Assembly: GCA_905221605.1 (NCBI GenBank)
Contig: CAJNDS010001422.1
Span: 1 to 19,354, forward strand
DNA length: 19,354 bases
Reading direction: 5' to 3'
From: Symbiodinium natans
Taxonomy: Eukaryota > Sar > Dinophyceae > Suessiales > Symbiodiniaceae
Positions 10,596 to 18,994 of this stretch are shown one piece after another. The notes under the pieces are model-generated. The model had not been told where the DNA came from, searched no databases, and saw only the letters and a program-made list of their open reading frames with translations. Each line of letters starts with the position of its first letter. Positions within the stretch are counted from its first letter, which is position 1. The translations under genes and the position numbers were made by a program.

Positions 10596-11898
10596 TCACA
10601 TGGTCCCGGGCCTGCAATTGCCACAAGGACGGTAGTGCAATCTCGCATGCACTGCTGCACTGTAAGTGAATCTCTCTGACCTTTGCACATCTGCACATGT
10701 AGATCGGTGGTACCTCTTGCCATGAGGCGTGTACACATACTGGGGGTTGTGCTCGTAGCTGTTCGTCCACATCCTGTGCCATAGGAATGATATTAACCAT
10801 TCCCCATTCTTGAAATCGCCTTGCAAGCTCTTCGTCATTCACATGGATTTGGCTTGCTGGTACTGTACTGATTCCAGGCATCCCATTACCACTGCCTGTC
10901 GCTGAATCCTCTGGTGCATCACGGAAATACATATTGACTGCCCTTGCTGTACGTTGAACATCATCCTCATCGGGCGGACAATACTTTTGCACAAATCTTC
11001 GAATAGTGAATTCCTCCTGCGGTTCCTGTGGTCCTTCTTCCTGCGGTTCCTGTGGTCCTTCTTCCTGTGGTTCCTGTGGTACTTCTTCCTGCGGTTCCTG
11101 TGGTCCTTCTTCCTGTGGTTCCTGTGGTCCTTCTTCCTGCGGTTCCTGTGGTCCTTCGTTCACCTTCTGCTCGACCATGTAGAACAAGAGTAAAGCGAAA
11201 ATTCCTCCTAGTATCACACTGAAAAGAATAATCCATCCACTCACTTCCTTCACATAGATGAAAACAAATTCTCGTTCTTCTCGTTCTCGTCCTCCAAAAT
11301 CGTCTGGTTGTCCTGCAATCTGAGAAATCATATTCACCATCATTGTCAAGTACATCGCTCTAGCCGTCTTGCTTCCACGCTCGCTCAACAAAGTTGCACG
11401 TAGTGCTCGAACTTGGCTTCGGCAAACTTCACCTGCCACATGTTCCATTGCTTCTTCTTTCCCATAACGCTCATGACTTTCTCCATTCCACACCATGGCT
11501 CCAATATGGTACATGAGAAATCTCCTTCGAGATACTCCTAAGCGTTTTGTATTCAAGTCGGCAATGTTTAATTTGGTAGGCACTGGCTTTGCTTTGAAGC
11601 TGTTGTTCTTCACCCCTCGCTGAAGCCATAATACTCTCAGATCGATATGTTTGAGTCCTCCGACTCCTGTTCGCATCATCCACTGTCTTCCCGCACTTGA
11701 ATCCATCCGGATCTCCACGAGTAACTTTCCTGCAAGAAACATCCACAACTTCTTCAGTAACATCGCTTCTGATGCTCCTCCTGAGCATGCTAGCACTTCG
11801 GACTCTGCCGAACTTAAAGCTGTAGCTTTCTGGGTCCTGCTATACGAAAGAGTACTGGCACTGCATTCACACACACAATCACTGATGATGTAGACCAT
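10588..11898 (-). CDS. RNase H (second part) and C-terminal extension of pol
   Basis: In frame from about 11850, where it continues RNase H. SYSRTQKATALSSAESE carries the catalytic Glu (~11803), MDSSAGRQ the third acidic residue (~11701), and KHIDLRVLWLQ the usual copia C-terminal motif. RNase H removes the RNA template. The extension that follows is unusual. A hydrophobic helix of about 24 residues (WIILFSVILGGIFALLLFY, ORF residues ~219-242) is followed by six EGPQEPQE repeats and a charged region. After about 10742 the frame is wrong: the conserved-looking zinc module lies in another frame, so the stop at 10588 is probably not authentic. The ATG at 11898 is likewise not a natural start. 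Confidence 0.82.
   Translation of the reverse strand: MVYIISDCVCECSASTLSYSRTQKATALSSAESEVLACSGGASEAMLLKKLWMFLAGKLLVEIRMDSSAGRQWMMRTGVGGLKHIDLRVLWLQRGVKNNSFKAKPVPTKLNIADLNTKRLGVSRRRFLMYHIGAMVWNGESHERYGKEEAMEHVAGEVCRSQVRALRATLLSERGSKTARAMYLTMMVNMISQIAGQPDDFGGREREEREFVFIYVKEVSGWIILFSVILGGIFALLLFYMVEQKVNEGPQEPQEEGPQEPQEEGPQEPQEEVPQEPQEEGPQEPQEEGPQEPQEEFTIRRFVQKYCPPDEDDVQRTARAVNMYFRDAPEDSATGSGNGMPGISTVPASQIHVNDEELARRFQEWGMVNIIPMAQDVDEQLRAQPPVCVHASWQEVPPIYMCRCAKVREIHLQCSSACEIALPSLWQLQARDHVSE
10596..10838 (-). CDS. C-terminal His/Cys module of pol, in a shifted frame
   Basis: Only about 10742-10596 is meaningful. It reads QYVYTPHGKRYHRSTC, then ~25 residues, then YRPCGNCRPGTM and a stop. The pattern of a YH-x3-C followed by C-x2-C resembles small Ada-like or competence-type zinc-binding modules (VYxTxxGxxYHxxxC...CxxC). 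That is a family resemblance recalled from motif form and was not searched. It joins the preceding extension by a +1 shift at the run of five C at about 10742-10747 (acaacccccagt in element sense). Upstream residues of this open frame, including its ATG at 10838, are out-of-frame noise. Confidence 0.6.
   Translation of the reverse strand: MTKSLQGDFKNGEWLISFLWHRMWTNSYEHNPQYVYTPHGKRYHRSTCADVQRSERFTYSAAVHARLHYRPCGNCRPGTM
11016..11159 (-). repeat. 24-nt minisatellite, six copies, encoding EGPQEPQE
   Basis: Six exact-length copies starting at 11016, 11040, 11064, 11088, 11112 and 11136. Most differences are synonymous alternations at Gln codons (cgg/tgg on the plus strand). One copy has Val for Gly. 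The eight-residue unit gives a Pro/Glu/Gln-rich, probably extended stalk just after the membrane helix. Confidence 0.92.
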
Positions 11899-12902
11899 CT
11901 CGCTTCACGGTCTGATGCCCAATCTGCATCCGTGAATACTTCCATACTGTGTGTTCCTTTCTTTTCTTCGTCTTCTTCTTCTTGCTCTTCTCTTTGATAG
12001 ATCGCATCCATCATCTTGTTTCCAACCTTTGTGTACTTCAGTAGGAATCCCAGTTGCTCTGTTCCTTGCACATAGAGCAAAGCTTGTTTCAAACAGGTTA
12101 ACGCTTGTTCCGTTGGCTTCGACATCTTACTTGCCAAACACTTCGTCACACGCTGCAAATCCCATCGGTCTTGGGAAATGTACAACAGTGTTCCTAACGC
12201 TGAACGAAACTTCTTGCACTCGTTCTCCTCCAGTTCTTTGGAATTGTCCACTGTTCCAATCAGCTGGTGCTCTGGGGTTTGTCTTGGCTTTCGGTTCCCC
12301 AGCTTGTAGAGTCCTCTAAGCTTCTCGTAGTGCTTCTTCGACACTGTCACCAAAATTCCTTCTTCAAGGAACTCATAGGTCCTCTTCAGGTAATGAAGCT
12401 GTTCTCCCGATCCCCGGTGGGATGGGAACGGTCCCTCAACTGTGAGCTTGAAAAACTTCTCTAGCTCGCATATCAGCCATCTTCCTTCGCCTTTTGCACC
12501 TGCAACTAGCTCGTCGTCGACATGAATCGACACTGCAATCTTCTTCACTCGGTGCTTCAAGATTGAGGGTATCTCAACAAATTGCTCAAATCCCAAACGC
12601 TTCAAAATCTCAACCAAATGGGTAAACCATTGTTCTGCCGCTGGTCTTTGCCCTGGCAGACACTTCTCCACTTTCCATACGTGGTCTTCATCCAAACCAA
12701 GTAGTGTTCGAATCCACGGTGAGATATCAGCATACATCAGAGCTTTCTGCGTGACTTGCAAGAATGCGTCACGAATGTCAAGAACTGTAAGCTCCCAATT
12801 GTAGATGAGATGAAAAAGAAACATCATTCGCACTGCTGCGTGTCCTGACGTAGCTCCGTGCTCTGGGCTCCCGCACGGAATTCCCGACACACAATTCTGC
12901 AT
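11814..12902 (-). CDS. Reverse transcriptase segment of pol (plus start of RNase H), frame-broken at both ends
   Basis: RT converts element RNA into cDNA inside virus-like particles. Visible motifs are LDIRDAFLQ (catalytic Asp of the palm, ~12768-12779) and HVDDELVAG (the copia YVDD box with His in place of Tyr, ~12512-12520). KLGNRKPRQTP-type and SALGTLLYISQDRWDL segments typical of copia RT ends follow. The last part, FTDADWASDRE (~11930), is the first RNase H motif. The ATG at 12902 is not a natural start. The coding signal enters from the gag-pol frame by a -1 shift between about 12845 and 12885 and leaves by another -1 shift near 11850. An acidic insert (REEQEEEDEEKK) precedes RNase H. 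Confidence 0.88.
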   Translation of the reverse strand: MQNCVSGIPCGSPEHGATSGHAAVRMMFLFHLIYNWELTVLDIRDAFLQVTQKALMYADISPWIRTLLGLDEDHVWKVEKCLPGQRPAAEQWFTHLVEILKRLGFEQFVEIPSILKHRVKKIAVSIHVDDELVAGAKGEGRWLICELEKFFKLTVEGPFPSHRGSGEQLHYLKRTYEFLEEGILVTVSKKHYEKLRGLYKLGNRKPRQTPEHQLIGTVDNSKELEENECKKFRSALGTLLYISQDRWDLQRVTKCLASKMSKPTEQALTCLKQALLYVQGTEQLGFLLKYTKVGNKMMDAIYQREEQEEEDEEKKGTHSMEVFTDADWASDREARWSTSSVIVCVNAVPVLFRIAGPRKLQL

Positions 12903-15900
12903 CTACGCTTCCAAACTCCATCTCTCTTTCTCCAATCGAAAACTGTCCTTAGTGTCAGAAACTTACCTTCCTCTGAACACTCTTCCTTCTTGATCGTCTT
13001 CACAACCTTCATGTTGGCGAGTTTGTCAAGTTCAGCTTTTCCTGCCTCTGCATCCAATCTTTCAAGTTCCTCTTCGCTGACTTTCGGTGGTCGATCCTCA
13101 TCTTCTTCTTCTCCTTCACTATCCGCTTCATATTCCTCTTCGCATTCCTTCCAGACTCTTTCTTCCCAAAGGTCATCTTCATGATATCCTGTTTCGTCTT
13201 CCTGTTCTTCTACCTGTCCGGCATACAACGGTGGAAATAGACTTCCTTTCGGACTTCCAGGATCAGCACTTGTAGGTGAACTTTCCGCAGTCTTTTGTTG
13301 CTTCGTTGGTGGCTCCTCAGCATCTGCTGTTTTACTAGCTTTCGCAGGTTCCTCTCTTTCTTCTCCTTCAGTTTCTCTCTTTTGTCCCCCGCCTTGGTTG
13401 GAATCCGTTGATGAACTTCGAGGTGTAGGTTGACCACTGCTCAGCAATAGATCACTGATTGTGTCATGCTTTGAACTTTCCACATCAGATCCTGCTTCAT
13501 CTCCTGCTGGCTCTGGCTCATTTTCTCCTCCTTCTTTCTCTTTGCCTGGTTCTTCCACGATTCTCGGTAACGGTGCCGCATGCGCGGTGTGCCCTAGCCT
13601 TGGGGCTTTCTTCGTCCAAGGAGAACCCTGAAGTTGAAGGGTCTCACGTGCGCGCCACGCTGGTTGTGTGCGCCGCACAGATCTTGACGTAAAGATCCCA
13701 TCTTTTGACGTAATCACGTCCATGTCCCGGTCGTCCTTTCCAACCCATATTCCTCCTGTCCACAAGGATCGATTCTTCACTCCTCCAGGCTTGGCCAGAC
13801 CAAACACATACTCTCCGAAGGGTAAGATCTGCCCTTGGTATGGTCTCCCGTAGACCAATTGGAAAGCTGTACTCTGCGTCCCTGAGTGTAGGTGGTACCT
13901 GTTGAACAACCATGCTGCGTGGTGAATTGCCCACGCTCGTAAAGCATGATCTTCAGGAATCTTTTCCCCAATCCGATCCTCGACCATTTCAATCATCGTG
14001 AGGCTTTGTCTCCTGAGGTTCTGAATGTGGCGTTCCACTCTCGCTGTTCTTCCTTTGTGGTAGGGCTTGTTTGGATACTTTCCAGCCTTGTAGCCTAACT
14101 TTTGTCGTATTGCTACAATCAAATCCAGTAAGGCTGTTGTCGCTGGCTCCACATCAATCGCAAACAGAACTTCTTCGGAAATGTAGTTCATCTCGAGAGA
14201 AAACTTCACCACTTTCTCGGCCAACTTCTTCGTCGGTGCTTTCCCCGGCACTGGAATCGCCCACGAAAATCGAGTCCATGAATCAAGAATGATCAGACTC
14301 ACACTGCTCTGACCCATGTACATGAAGTCCATCTGGATCACTGGTTTTCCTGGGTCTTCATACTTTGCTTCACTGCTTTGTGGGGTATGGTCCTGTTTCG
14401 ACTTTGCTGCTGCACAGAAATCACACCATGGTTGCATTGGCATGTGGGTTGCCATATGCTCTTCAATCTCTGCTTCTGTCGGTTCGGGCACTCTGGGTCT
14501 TGTTCTTGCTTTGGGCCTTTGCTTCCTCAGCCTGTCTGCAACTTCTTCTGCGTCCTCATCTCTGTCTTCGGTGAGGTAGTTGCACAGTCTCCTGAACATC
14601 TTCACCTTTGACCCTGAGACGCTCAAACCCAAATACCGACAACCTTCTCGCAGCTTCTCAATCTCACTCGTTGCTGTGAGTGACTCTCCATTCACCACAA
14701 TAGTACTTCCCATGTCGAGTTCCAACTCTTGGTGTCCTCCTGCCTTTCCTTGCTGCTTCACCACTCCTTTCGGCACTGGCACCTGCAACTCTTCTGGAGC
14801 TCCTCTTTCTCTTCCAAACCATTCTGGCTCCTCTTCCATCTTCTTTTCTTCCTCCTTTGGTGCTTCTTCTGGTGCTACCTCTTCTACCAAGCACTTGTCC
14901 AGATACTCTGGTGTCCTATGCAAGAATGTGAGAATTTCTGATCGAAAAAGCAATCCCGGTATTCGATCTTCCAAGTCGGATTTTCGCTCGAGCAATTCCG
15001 TTGCTTCAATCACTTCCCATTCGTTGCCCACCTTCACGATGGTGGTCCTGTACTTCCAAGTACCTGTCGGTGGCTTTACAAACTCAAGTCCAAAATGGCG
15101 ATGGACTGGCGTTCCATTCGGTAGAAGGCTCCAATCCTTCTCTGGGACTTTACCAAAGTCATAGGCCAAAGTCACCTTGACTGTCCTGACTTGCTCGACT
15201 CCTCTAACTTCCGCTGTCAATCTCAAGCTATTCCTCTGATATTCCACAGGCACCCGTGCCTTACCATCGGGAGATACAAGTTCCCCCGCCTGGGTTTCTT
15301 CTCCCCAGGTCTCGCCCCCTTGGCGCTGTTTGCATCCCACTGACACAAACTTCCATCCATTTTTGAGTAGCCTTCCGAAAGACAGCAAGATGTTATTGGT
15401 GTCCGACAACACAAAGTCCTCAGTCACACTGCAGCTACTGAACTGCAAAACTGCTCGCCGCATACCTTCAACTCGCATCGCACCCCATTGTGCGTCCTGC
15501 AACCTCAGAGAGGTTGGGGTCGAAACTTCGACGCCTGCATCCGACAATCTTCGTGGTAACAAACTCACATCTGCTCCTGAATCCAAGATCACCACATGTT
15601 GCTTTGTGTCCAACTGAACCATTCGCACATTGAGAGGTTCCGATCCTCCCTGACTCAGAGGTTCCAATCCTCCTGGAGGTCCCAATCCTCCTTGAACTCT
15701 TTCCAAGCTGTTTTCATACCATTGATACAGCTCATCACTCTCATGATCTTGTTTGTTCTCACTCTCATCCCCGATGTAGTAGCACTCTGGTCCTTGCACC
15801 TCTATCCTTCTGGTGAACCAATCACCTTCTTCTTCTGAAACTTCGCTAAGCTCATAGTGCTCTGTGCCGTCAGGTGGTGTGTTCGCAATGTGATGGAAAT

Positions 15901-17725
15901 CAATGTTCCTCACTCTCCTTATCCTGTATTGGCTCGCACTCTGCGACGGAGTAACAGACTCGACTGTCGAGTGGGGTACCTCGGTGCTGGCCTCGCTCGC
16001 CTGCACTTCTCGAACATTGCGGTTTGGACACTCGTTTCCCCAATGTCCTCGCTGCTTGCAGAATCGGCAAACATCTCTGTCCAACTTCTTTCCTCCACCT
16101 TTCTTTCCTCCTTTGCCATGCTTTCCACCTTTCTTTCCGCCTTTCTTTCCTCCTTTGTGGAAACCTTTGCCTCGTCCTTTCTTTCCTCCTTTGTAGCTTC
16201 CTTTTCGTCCACCTTTTCTCCATTGGCGAAATCCTGCTCCAAAGCTTGACCACGAGTAGGATCCTTTTCCTCCTTTGTTTCCTTTGTTGCCTTTGTTTCC
16301 TTTTCCTCCTCCTTTCTCGTACACTGCATCCACTTCCATTGGTGCTGGTCCTTGATCTGCATTCGAACTGCTCGCTGTGTTATGCAAGGTCTTTTGCTTC
16401 AACACCGTCTGGTAATCCCAAGTTTTGCTGCTTTGCTCGTATGAAAGAATCGCTTGCTTCACTGACATGTAGTTTGTTCCTTCGGGCATTGTCAAAGTAA
16501 GGTGGTCTCGAATCGCCCTCGGTGAACATCGAAGCAAAACTCCCATCAACAAATCTCGATCGTAGGTCTTTCCTGAAGCGATCTCGTACTCCCGAACAAG
16601 GTTTTCCAGTGAACCAATCTGCTCCACCATGCTCTTGGCCCCATCGAAGTTGGGAAACATCCCAATCGCTTGACTGAGGGTTAGAGCTCGTTGTTTGGTG
16701 GCTGGTTGGTATTCCCAAAGCAAACTTTGATAGAGACGATATCCACATCGCTCCCTGCTCCAATTTCGAGACAGTTGCGTTGCTGCCCCCCGCATATACG
16801 AAGTCAGTATGTGGTAAAGCTTTGTCGAAAGTTCTCTCTCCACTGTAGTGAGAGTCGAAACATCGATCGGCGTTGCTCCCAGACTTTCAATCATACTTAG
16901 AGCTTCTGAGTACTGCGAATCGGCAAAACCTAGCCAATTCAGAAACTGATGTTTCCAGGTTGTAAAATCCGGTGGATGTTCTCCCGAGGCTTGTGGGTTC
17001 CAAACATCTGGTGCCTTGATCGCCTTTGTCGCACTTTCAATCCTTCGGTTCAGATCATCCGAACTGCTTGCTTGTTGCTCCAACCTTTGTAGCGCACTCA
17101 TTCCAACCTGGGTCGCCCTTGTCAATGCAGTCAGAATTTCAGAAAGTTCTGTGGGTTGTTGGGGTGGTCCATTCTGCTGCATCCCTTGCACTGCAGAAAA
17201 CTGTAACACGACAAGCACACACAGCATCGATCCTCTCTGTTGTTTTCTCACACAAGCACACGAACGCAAGTGATCTCTCCGTGCCCCTCTGCTCAAGCGC
17301 CTCCGAAAACATGAATGTTGCAATCTCCACAAACATGACTGACGACATGACTGCAAGTGCACTGTCGCTTGCAAACATCCAATGCACAACATGAGCGCAC
17401 CTGATACTCCAAGCATAAGCATCATTGCCATTGCTCCATTGTAATCGAATTGCATAGTCTTGGGGTCGTAGAGGTTCTTTGCTCCTGGAATGCTGGTCCA
17501 AATCCACATCACCAATGGATCTCTTGTTCCATTCATAGTCTTGTCGGAGTAGAGGCTCTTGTTTGTACATAGGCCATAGAATTTTGATTCCTCCTGGTAG
17601 TCGATCTCTGTTTTCTCCTCCTGGTAGTCGATCTCTGCTTTCTCCTTCTGGTAGTCGATCTCTGCTTTCTCCTTCTGGTAGTCGACCTCATCGTCCTGAC
17701 CAATCTCCCCATTCATCTTCCTCAT
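12824..17725 (-). CDS. Gag-pol polyprotein, first segment: gag, protease, SAP-like module, integrase
   Basis: About 1633 aa from the ATG at 17725. The frame is open further upstream into the LTR, so the start is uncertain. Residues ~10-46 are DYQKEKAEI repeats, ~91-116 a hydrophobic helix, and ~167-181 a second hydrophobic, signal-like stretch (MLCVLVVLQFSAVQG). A capsid-like region runs ~182-442, followed by a Gly/Lys-rich tract. The CCHC knuckle is CRFCKQRGHWGNEC (553-566) and the protease active site is DSGA (715). An SAP-like module lies at ~1018-1051. The integrase zinc segment has H and H of HMATH and C and C of CDFC (from ~1090), and the catalytic triad is D1133 (QMDFM), D1191 (AIDVEPA) and E1231 (VERHIQ). 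A long acidic linker follows. The frame ends shortly after the R-domain-like segment that begins RT (VFDWRKRD, VCREF), and RT continues in the -1 frame. Confidence 0.9.
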   Translation of the reverse strand: MRKMNGEIGQDDEVDYQKEKAEIDYQKEKAEIDYQEEKTEIDYQEESKFYGLCTNKSLYSDKTMNGTRDPLVMWIWTSIPGAKNLYDPKTMQFDYNGAMAMMLMLGVSGALMLCIGCLQATVHLQSCRQSCLWRLQHSCFRRRLSRGARRDHLRSCACVRKQQRGSMLCVLVVLQFSAVQGMQQNGPPQQPTELSEILTALTRATQVGMSALQRLEQQASSSDDLNRRIESATKAIKAPDVWNPQASGEHPPDFTTWKHQFLNWLGFADSQYSEALSMIESLGATPIDVSTLTTVERELSTKLYHILTSYMRGAATQLSRNWSRERCGYRLYQSLLWEYQPATKQRALTLSQAIGMFPNFDGAKSMVEQIGSLENLVREYEIASGKTYDRDLLMGVLLRCSPRAIRDHLTLTMPEGTNYMSVKQAILSYEQSSKTWDYQTVLKQKTLHNTASSSNADQGPAPMEVDAVYEKGGGKGNKGNKGNKGGKGSYSWSSFGAGFRQWRKGGRKGSYKGGKKGRGKGFHKGGKKGGKKGGKHGKGGKKGGGKKLDRDVCRFCKQRGHWGNECPNRNVREVQASEASTEVPHSTVESVTPSQSASQYRIRRVRNIDFHHIANTPPDGTEHYELSEVSEEEGDWFTRRIEVQGPECYYIGDESENKQDHESDELYQWYENSLERVQGGLGPPGGLEPLSQGGSEPLNVRMVQLDTKQHVVILDSGADVSLLPRRLSDAGVEVSTPTSLRLQDAQWGAMRVEGMRRAVLQFSSCSVTEDFVLSDTNNILLSFGRLLKNGWKFVSVGCKQRQGGETWGEETQAGELVSPDGKARVPVEYQRNSLRLTAEVRGVEQVRTVKVTLAYDFGKVPEKDWSLLPNGTPVHRHFGLEFVKPPTGTWKYRTTIVKVGNEWEVIEATELLERKSDLEDRIPGLLFRSEILTFLHRTPEYLDKCLVEEVAPEEAPKEEEKKMEEEPEWFGRERGAPEELQVPVPKGVVKQQGKAGGHQELELDMGSTIVVNGESLTATSEIEKLREGCRYLGLSVSGSKVKMFRRLCNYLTEDRDEDAEEVADRLRKQRPKARTRPRVPEPTEAEIEEHMATHMPMQPWCDFCAAAKSKQDHTPQSSEAKYEDPGKPVIQMDFMYMGQSSVSLIILDSWTRFSWAIPVPGKAPTKKLAEKVVKFSLEMNYISEEVLFAIDVEPATTALLDLIVAIRQKLGYKAGKYPNKPYHKGRTARVERHIQNLRRQSLTMIEMVEDRIGEKIPEDHALRAWAIHHAAWLFNRYHLHSGTQSTAFQLVYGRPYQGQILPFGEYVFGLAKPGGVKNRSLWTGGIWVGKDDRDMDVITSKDGIFTSRSVRRTQPAWRARETLQLQGSPWTKKAPRLGHTAHAAPLPRIVEEPGKEKEGGENEPEPAGDEAGSDVESSKHDTISDLLLSSGQPTPRSSSTDSNQGGGQKRETEGEEREEPAKASKTADAEEPPTKQQKTAESSPTSADPGSPKGSLFPPLYAGQVEEQEDETGYHEDDLWEERVWKECEEEYEADSEGEEEDEDRPPKVSEEELERLDAEAGKAELDKLANMKVVKTIKKEECSEEGKFLTLRTVFDWRKRDGVWKRRCRIVCREFRAGAQSTELRQDTQQCE
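17589..17696 (-). repeat. 27-nt minisatellite (four copies) at the start of gag-pol
   Basis: The landmark ggtagtcga recurs at 17596, 17623, 17650 and 17677, an exact 27-nt period. In the gag-pol frame it encodes four copies of the nine-residue unit DYQKEKAEI, with K/E and A/T variants. The multiple-of-three period keeps the frame open, which supports this being the coding frame here. Confidence 0.85.
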
Positions 17726-18971
17726 TTCCAGGGTTTGGCTCCTCGCCCCTTTCTCGCATTCTCCTCCTTTCTGCTCTCCTCCAAGGAGAATTCGGGTAGA
17801 GCGTAGTGGCTTGCGTTGCTCCCCCTCGCTTCGGTGGTGGTCCCTTTGGCTCTGGAGGTGGCGCCTTGCTTCCAGCAGGTCGTTCCTTCGGAGGTGGTCC
17901 TCTGGAACTGCTCCCTGGTTCAGCTCTCGCATCTTCCATCCTGGGTTGTAGGGTCCCAGGCCCCGTCCTGGGTTGTAGGGTCCCAGGTCCCGTGTCTCGG
18001 CTGGAACTCGCTGTTCCACTGCTTTGGATCCGCTGGCCGTACCTGGCCCGAAAGTATGCAACTCCACGAGCAAATTCCTTGGATTCCCTGGCTCTTGCTT
18101 CGTCTCCTGAAGGAATTGCACCGGCACGTCTTGCAGCATACTCTTCCTCATTCCGGCGGATGTGTTCCGCCACTGCTGCGTTGCTGGGTTCCCCGTCCAG
18201 CGTGTGAAGAGGAAGTTTCGTACCACACGGCATTGGGTCCGGAGGTGGACACTCTGGAGCTCGTTCTTGTCCTGGCGGTGGACACTCTGGAGCTTGTTCT
18301 GGTTCTGGGCCCGCTGGTGGTGGCGGTGGCCCTCCTGACTTTGGAAACCGAACTGGCTCCTGCAAGGCTCGCTCCCTTGCTCGCCGTTGGATCCTTTCAG
18401 TCTCTGCTGCGAGTGCAGAGAGTCTCTCCAGCTGCCTTCGCCTGCGTTGCTCAGCAGACACTTGCTGCTCTTGCAGCTCCAAGGCGATGTGCCCAGACGA
18501 AAGTGTTCTCGGCTCCCTTCTCGGTGTAGGTGGTGCCTCTTGGTACACCATTGTAGTTTCGGGGCTAGAGGAACTAGGACTCCCGATCTCCACTGGCCCG
18601 TCTGGTTCTCCCCCTTCCAAGGGAATGTAATCTCTTCCTTCCACCACTGGTCGTTCGGGCTTCTTCTTCGGCTTTGGAGGCATATACCTTGGTGCACTTC
18701 CACTTCCTTCAGCTGCACTGCTTGCTGAAGATCCGTAGCCTTTTCCCATGCCAACACGGTGAATCTTGATCTCCTTTCTTCGTGGCTCCATTTCTTCTTC
18801 TTGTTCCCCTTCTTCCATGGGCTCTGCGGGTTCCATCGGCTCCATGGGTTCTGTGAGTTCCATTGGCTCCATGGGTTCTGTGAGTTCCATGGGCTCTGTA
18901 GGTTCTGTGAGCTCCATTGGCTCCACAGCATCAGGGTTCCAACCCAAACCATCATCACAGCCACGAGGCAT
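17688..18971 (-). CDS. ORF1, 427-aa Pro/Glu/Arg-rich protein of the retrotransposon, function unknown
   Basis: Starts at the first ATG after the LTR, 37 nt inside the element, in a good context (GAAGCCATGCC). Residues ~18-62 are acidic repeats built from EPMELTEP-type units. Then come a basic/Ser-rich stretch and a likely coiled coil near residues 165-205 rich in Gln, Glu and Arg (LELQEQQ, RRRRQLERLSAL, RRARERALQE). Proline-rich segments follow, with duplicated APECPPP and TGPGTLQPR motifs, and an acidic tail ending WGDWSGR. I recognise no catalytic domain. It may be a leader part of Gag or a separate structural or regulatory protein. It overlaps the first plausible gag-pol ATG by 38 nt in the +1 frame. 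Another frame is also open across this region, but its product looks like out-of-frame noise and begins inside the LTR, so I favour this frame. Confidence 0.6.
   Translation of the reverse strand: MPRGCDDGLGWNPDAVEPMELTEPTEPMELTEPMEPMELTEPMEPMEPAEPMEEGEQEEEMEPRRKEIKIHRVGMGKGYGSSASSAAEGSGSAPRYMPPKPKKKPERPVVEGRDYIPLEGGEPDGPVEIGSPSSSSPETTMVYQEAPPTPRREPRTLSSGHIALELQEQQVSAEQRRRRQLERLSALAAETERIQRRARERALQEPVRFPKSGGPPPPPAGPEPEQAPECPPPGQERAPECPPPDPMPCGTKLPLHTLDGEPSNAAVAEHIRRNEEEYAARRAGAIPSGDEARARESKEFARGVAYFRARYGQRIQSSGTASSSRDTGPGTLQPRTGPGTLQPRMEDARAEPGSSSRGPPPKERPAGSKAPPPEPKGPPPKRGGATQATTLYPNSPWRRAERRRMRERGEEPNPGNEEDEWGDWSGR
18806..18930 (-). repeat. Minisatellite in ORF1 encoding EPMELTEP-like repeats
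   Basis: Imperfect tandem copies of a unit built from ggctccatgggttctgtgag and variants. They code in ORF1 for repeated MEP/MELTEP peptides. Copies differ by partial deletions and by single third-position changes. The boundaries are approximate. Confidence 0.7.
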
Positions 18972-18994
18972 GGCTTCGGTCCCGGATGCACAGT

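Noticed and set aside
10954-11222. Plus-strand ORFs with Phe/Leu/Trp or Val/Leu/Pro repeats
   Set aside because: Antisense shadows of the 24-nt minisatellite that encodes EGPQEPQE on the minus strand.
17139-17570. 143-codon minus-strand ORF overlapping the start of gag
   Set aside because: It is in the ORF1 frame, but the gag-pol frame carries the four in-phase DYQKEKAEI repeats and runs on into the capsid region. Probably a shadow, although a hidden frame change cannot be excluded.
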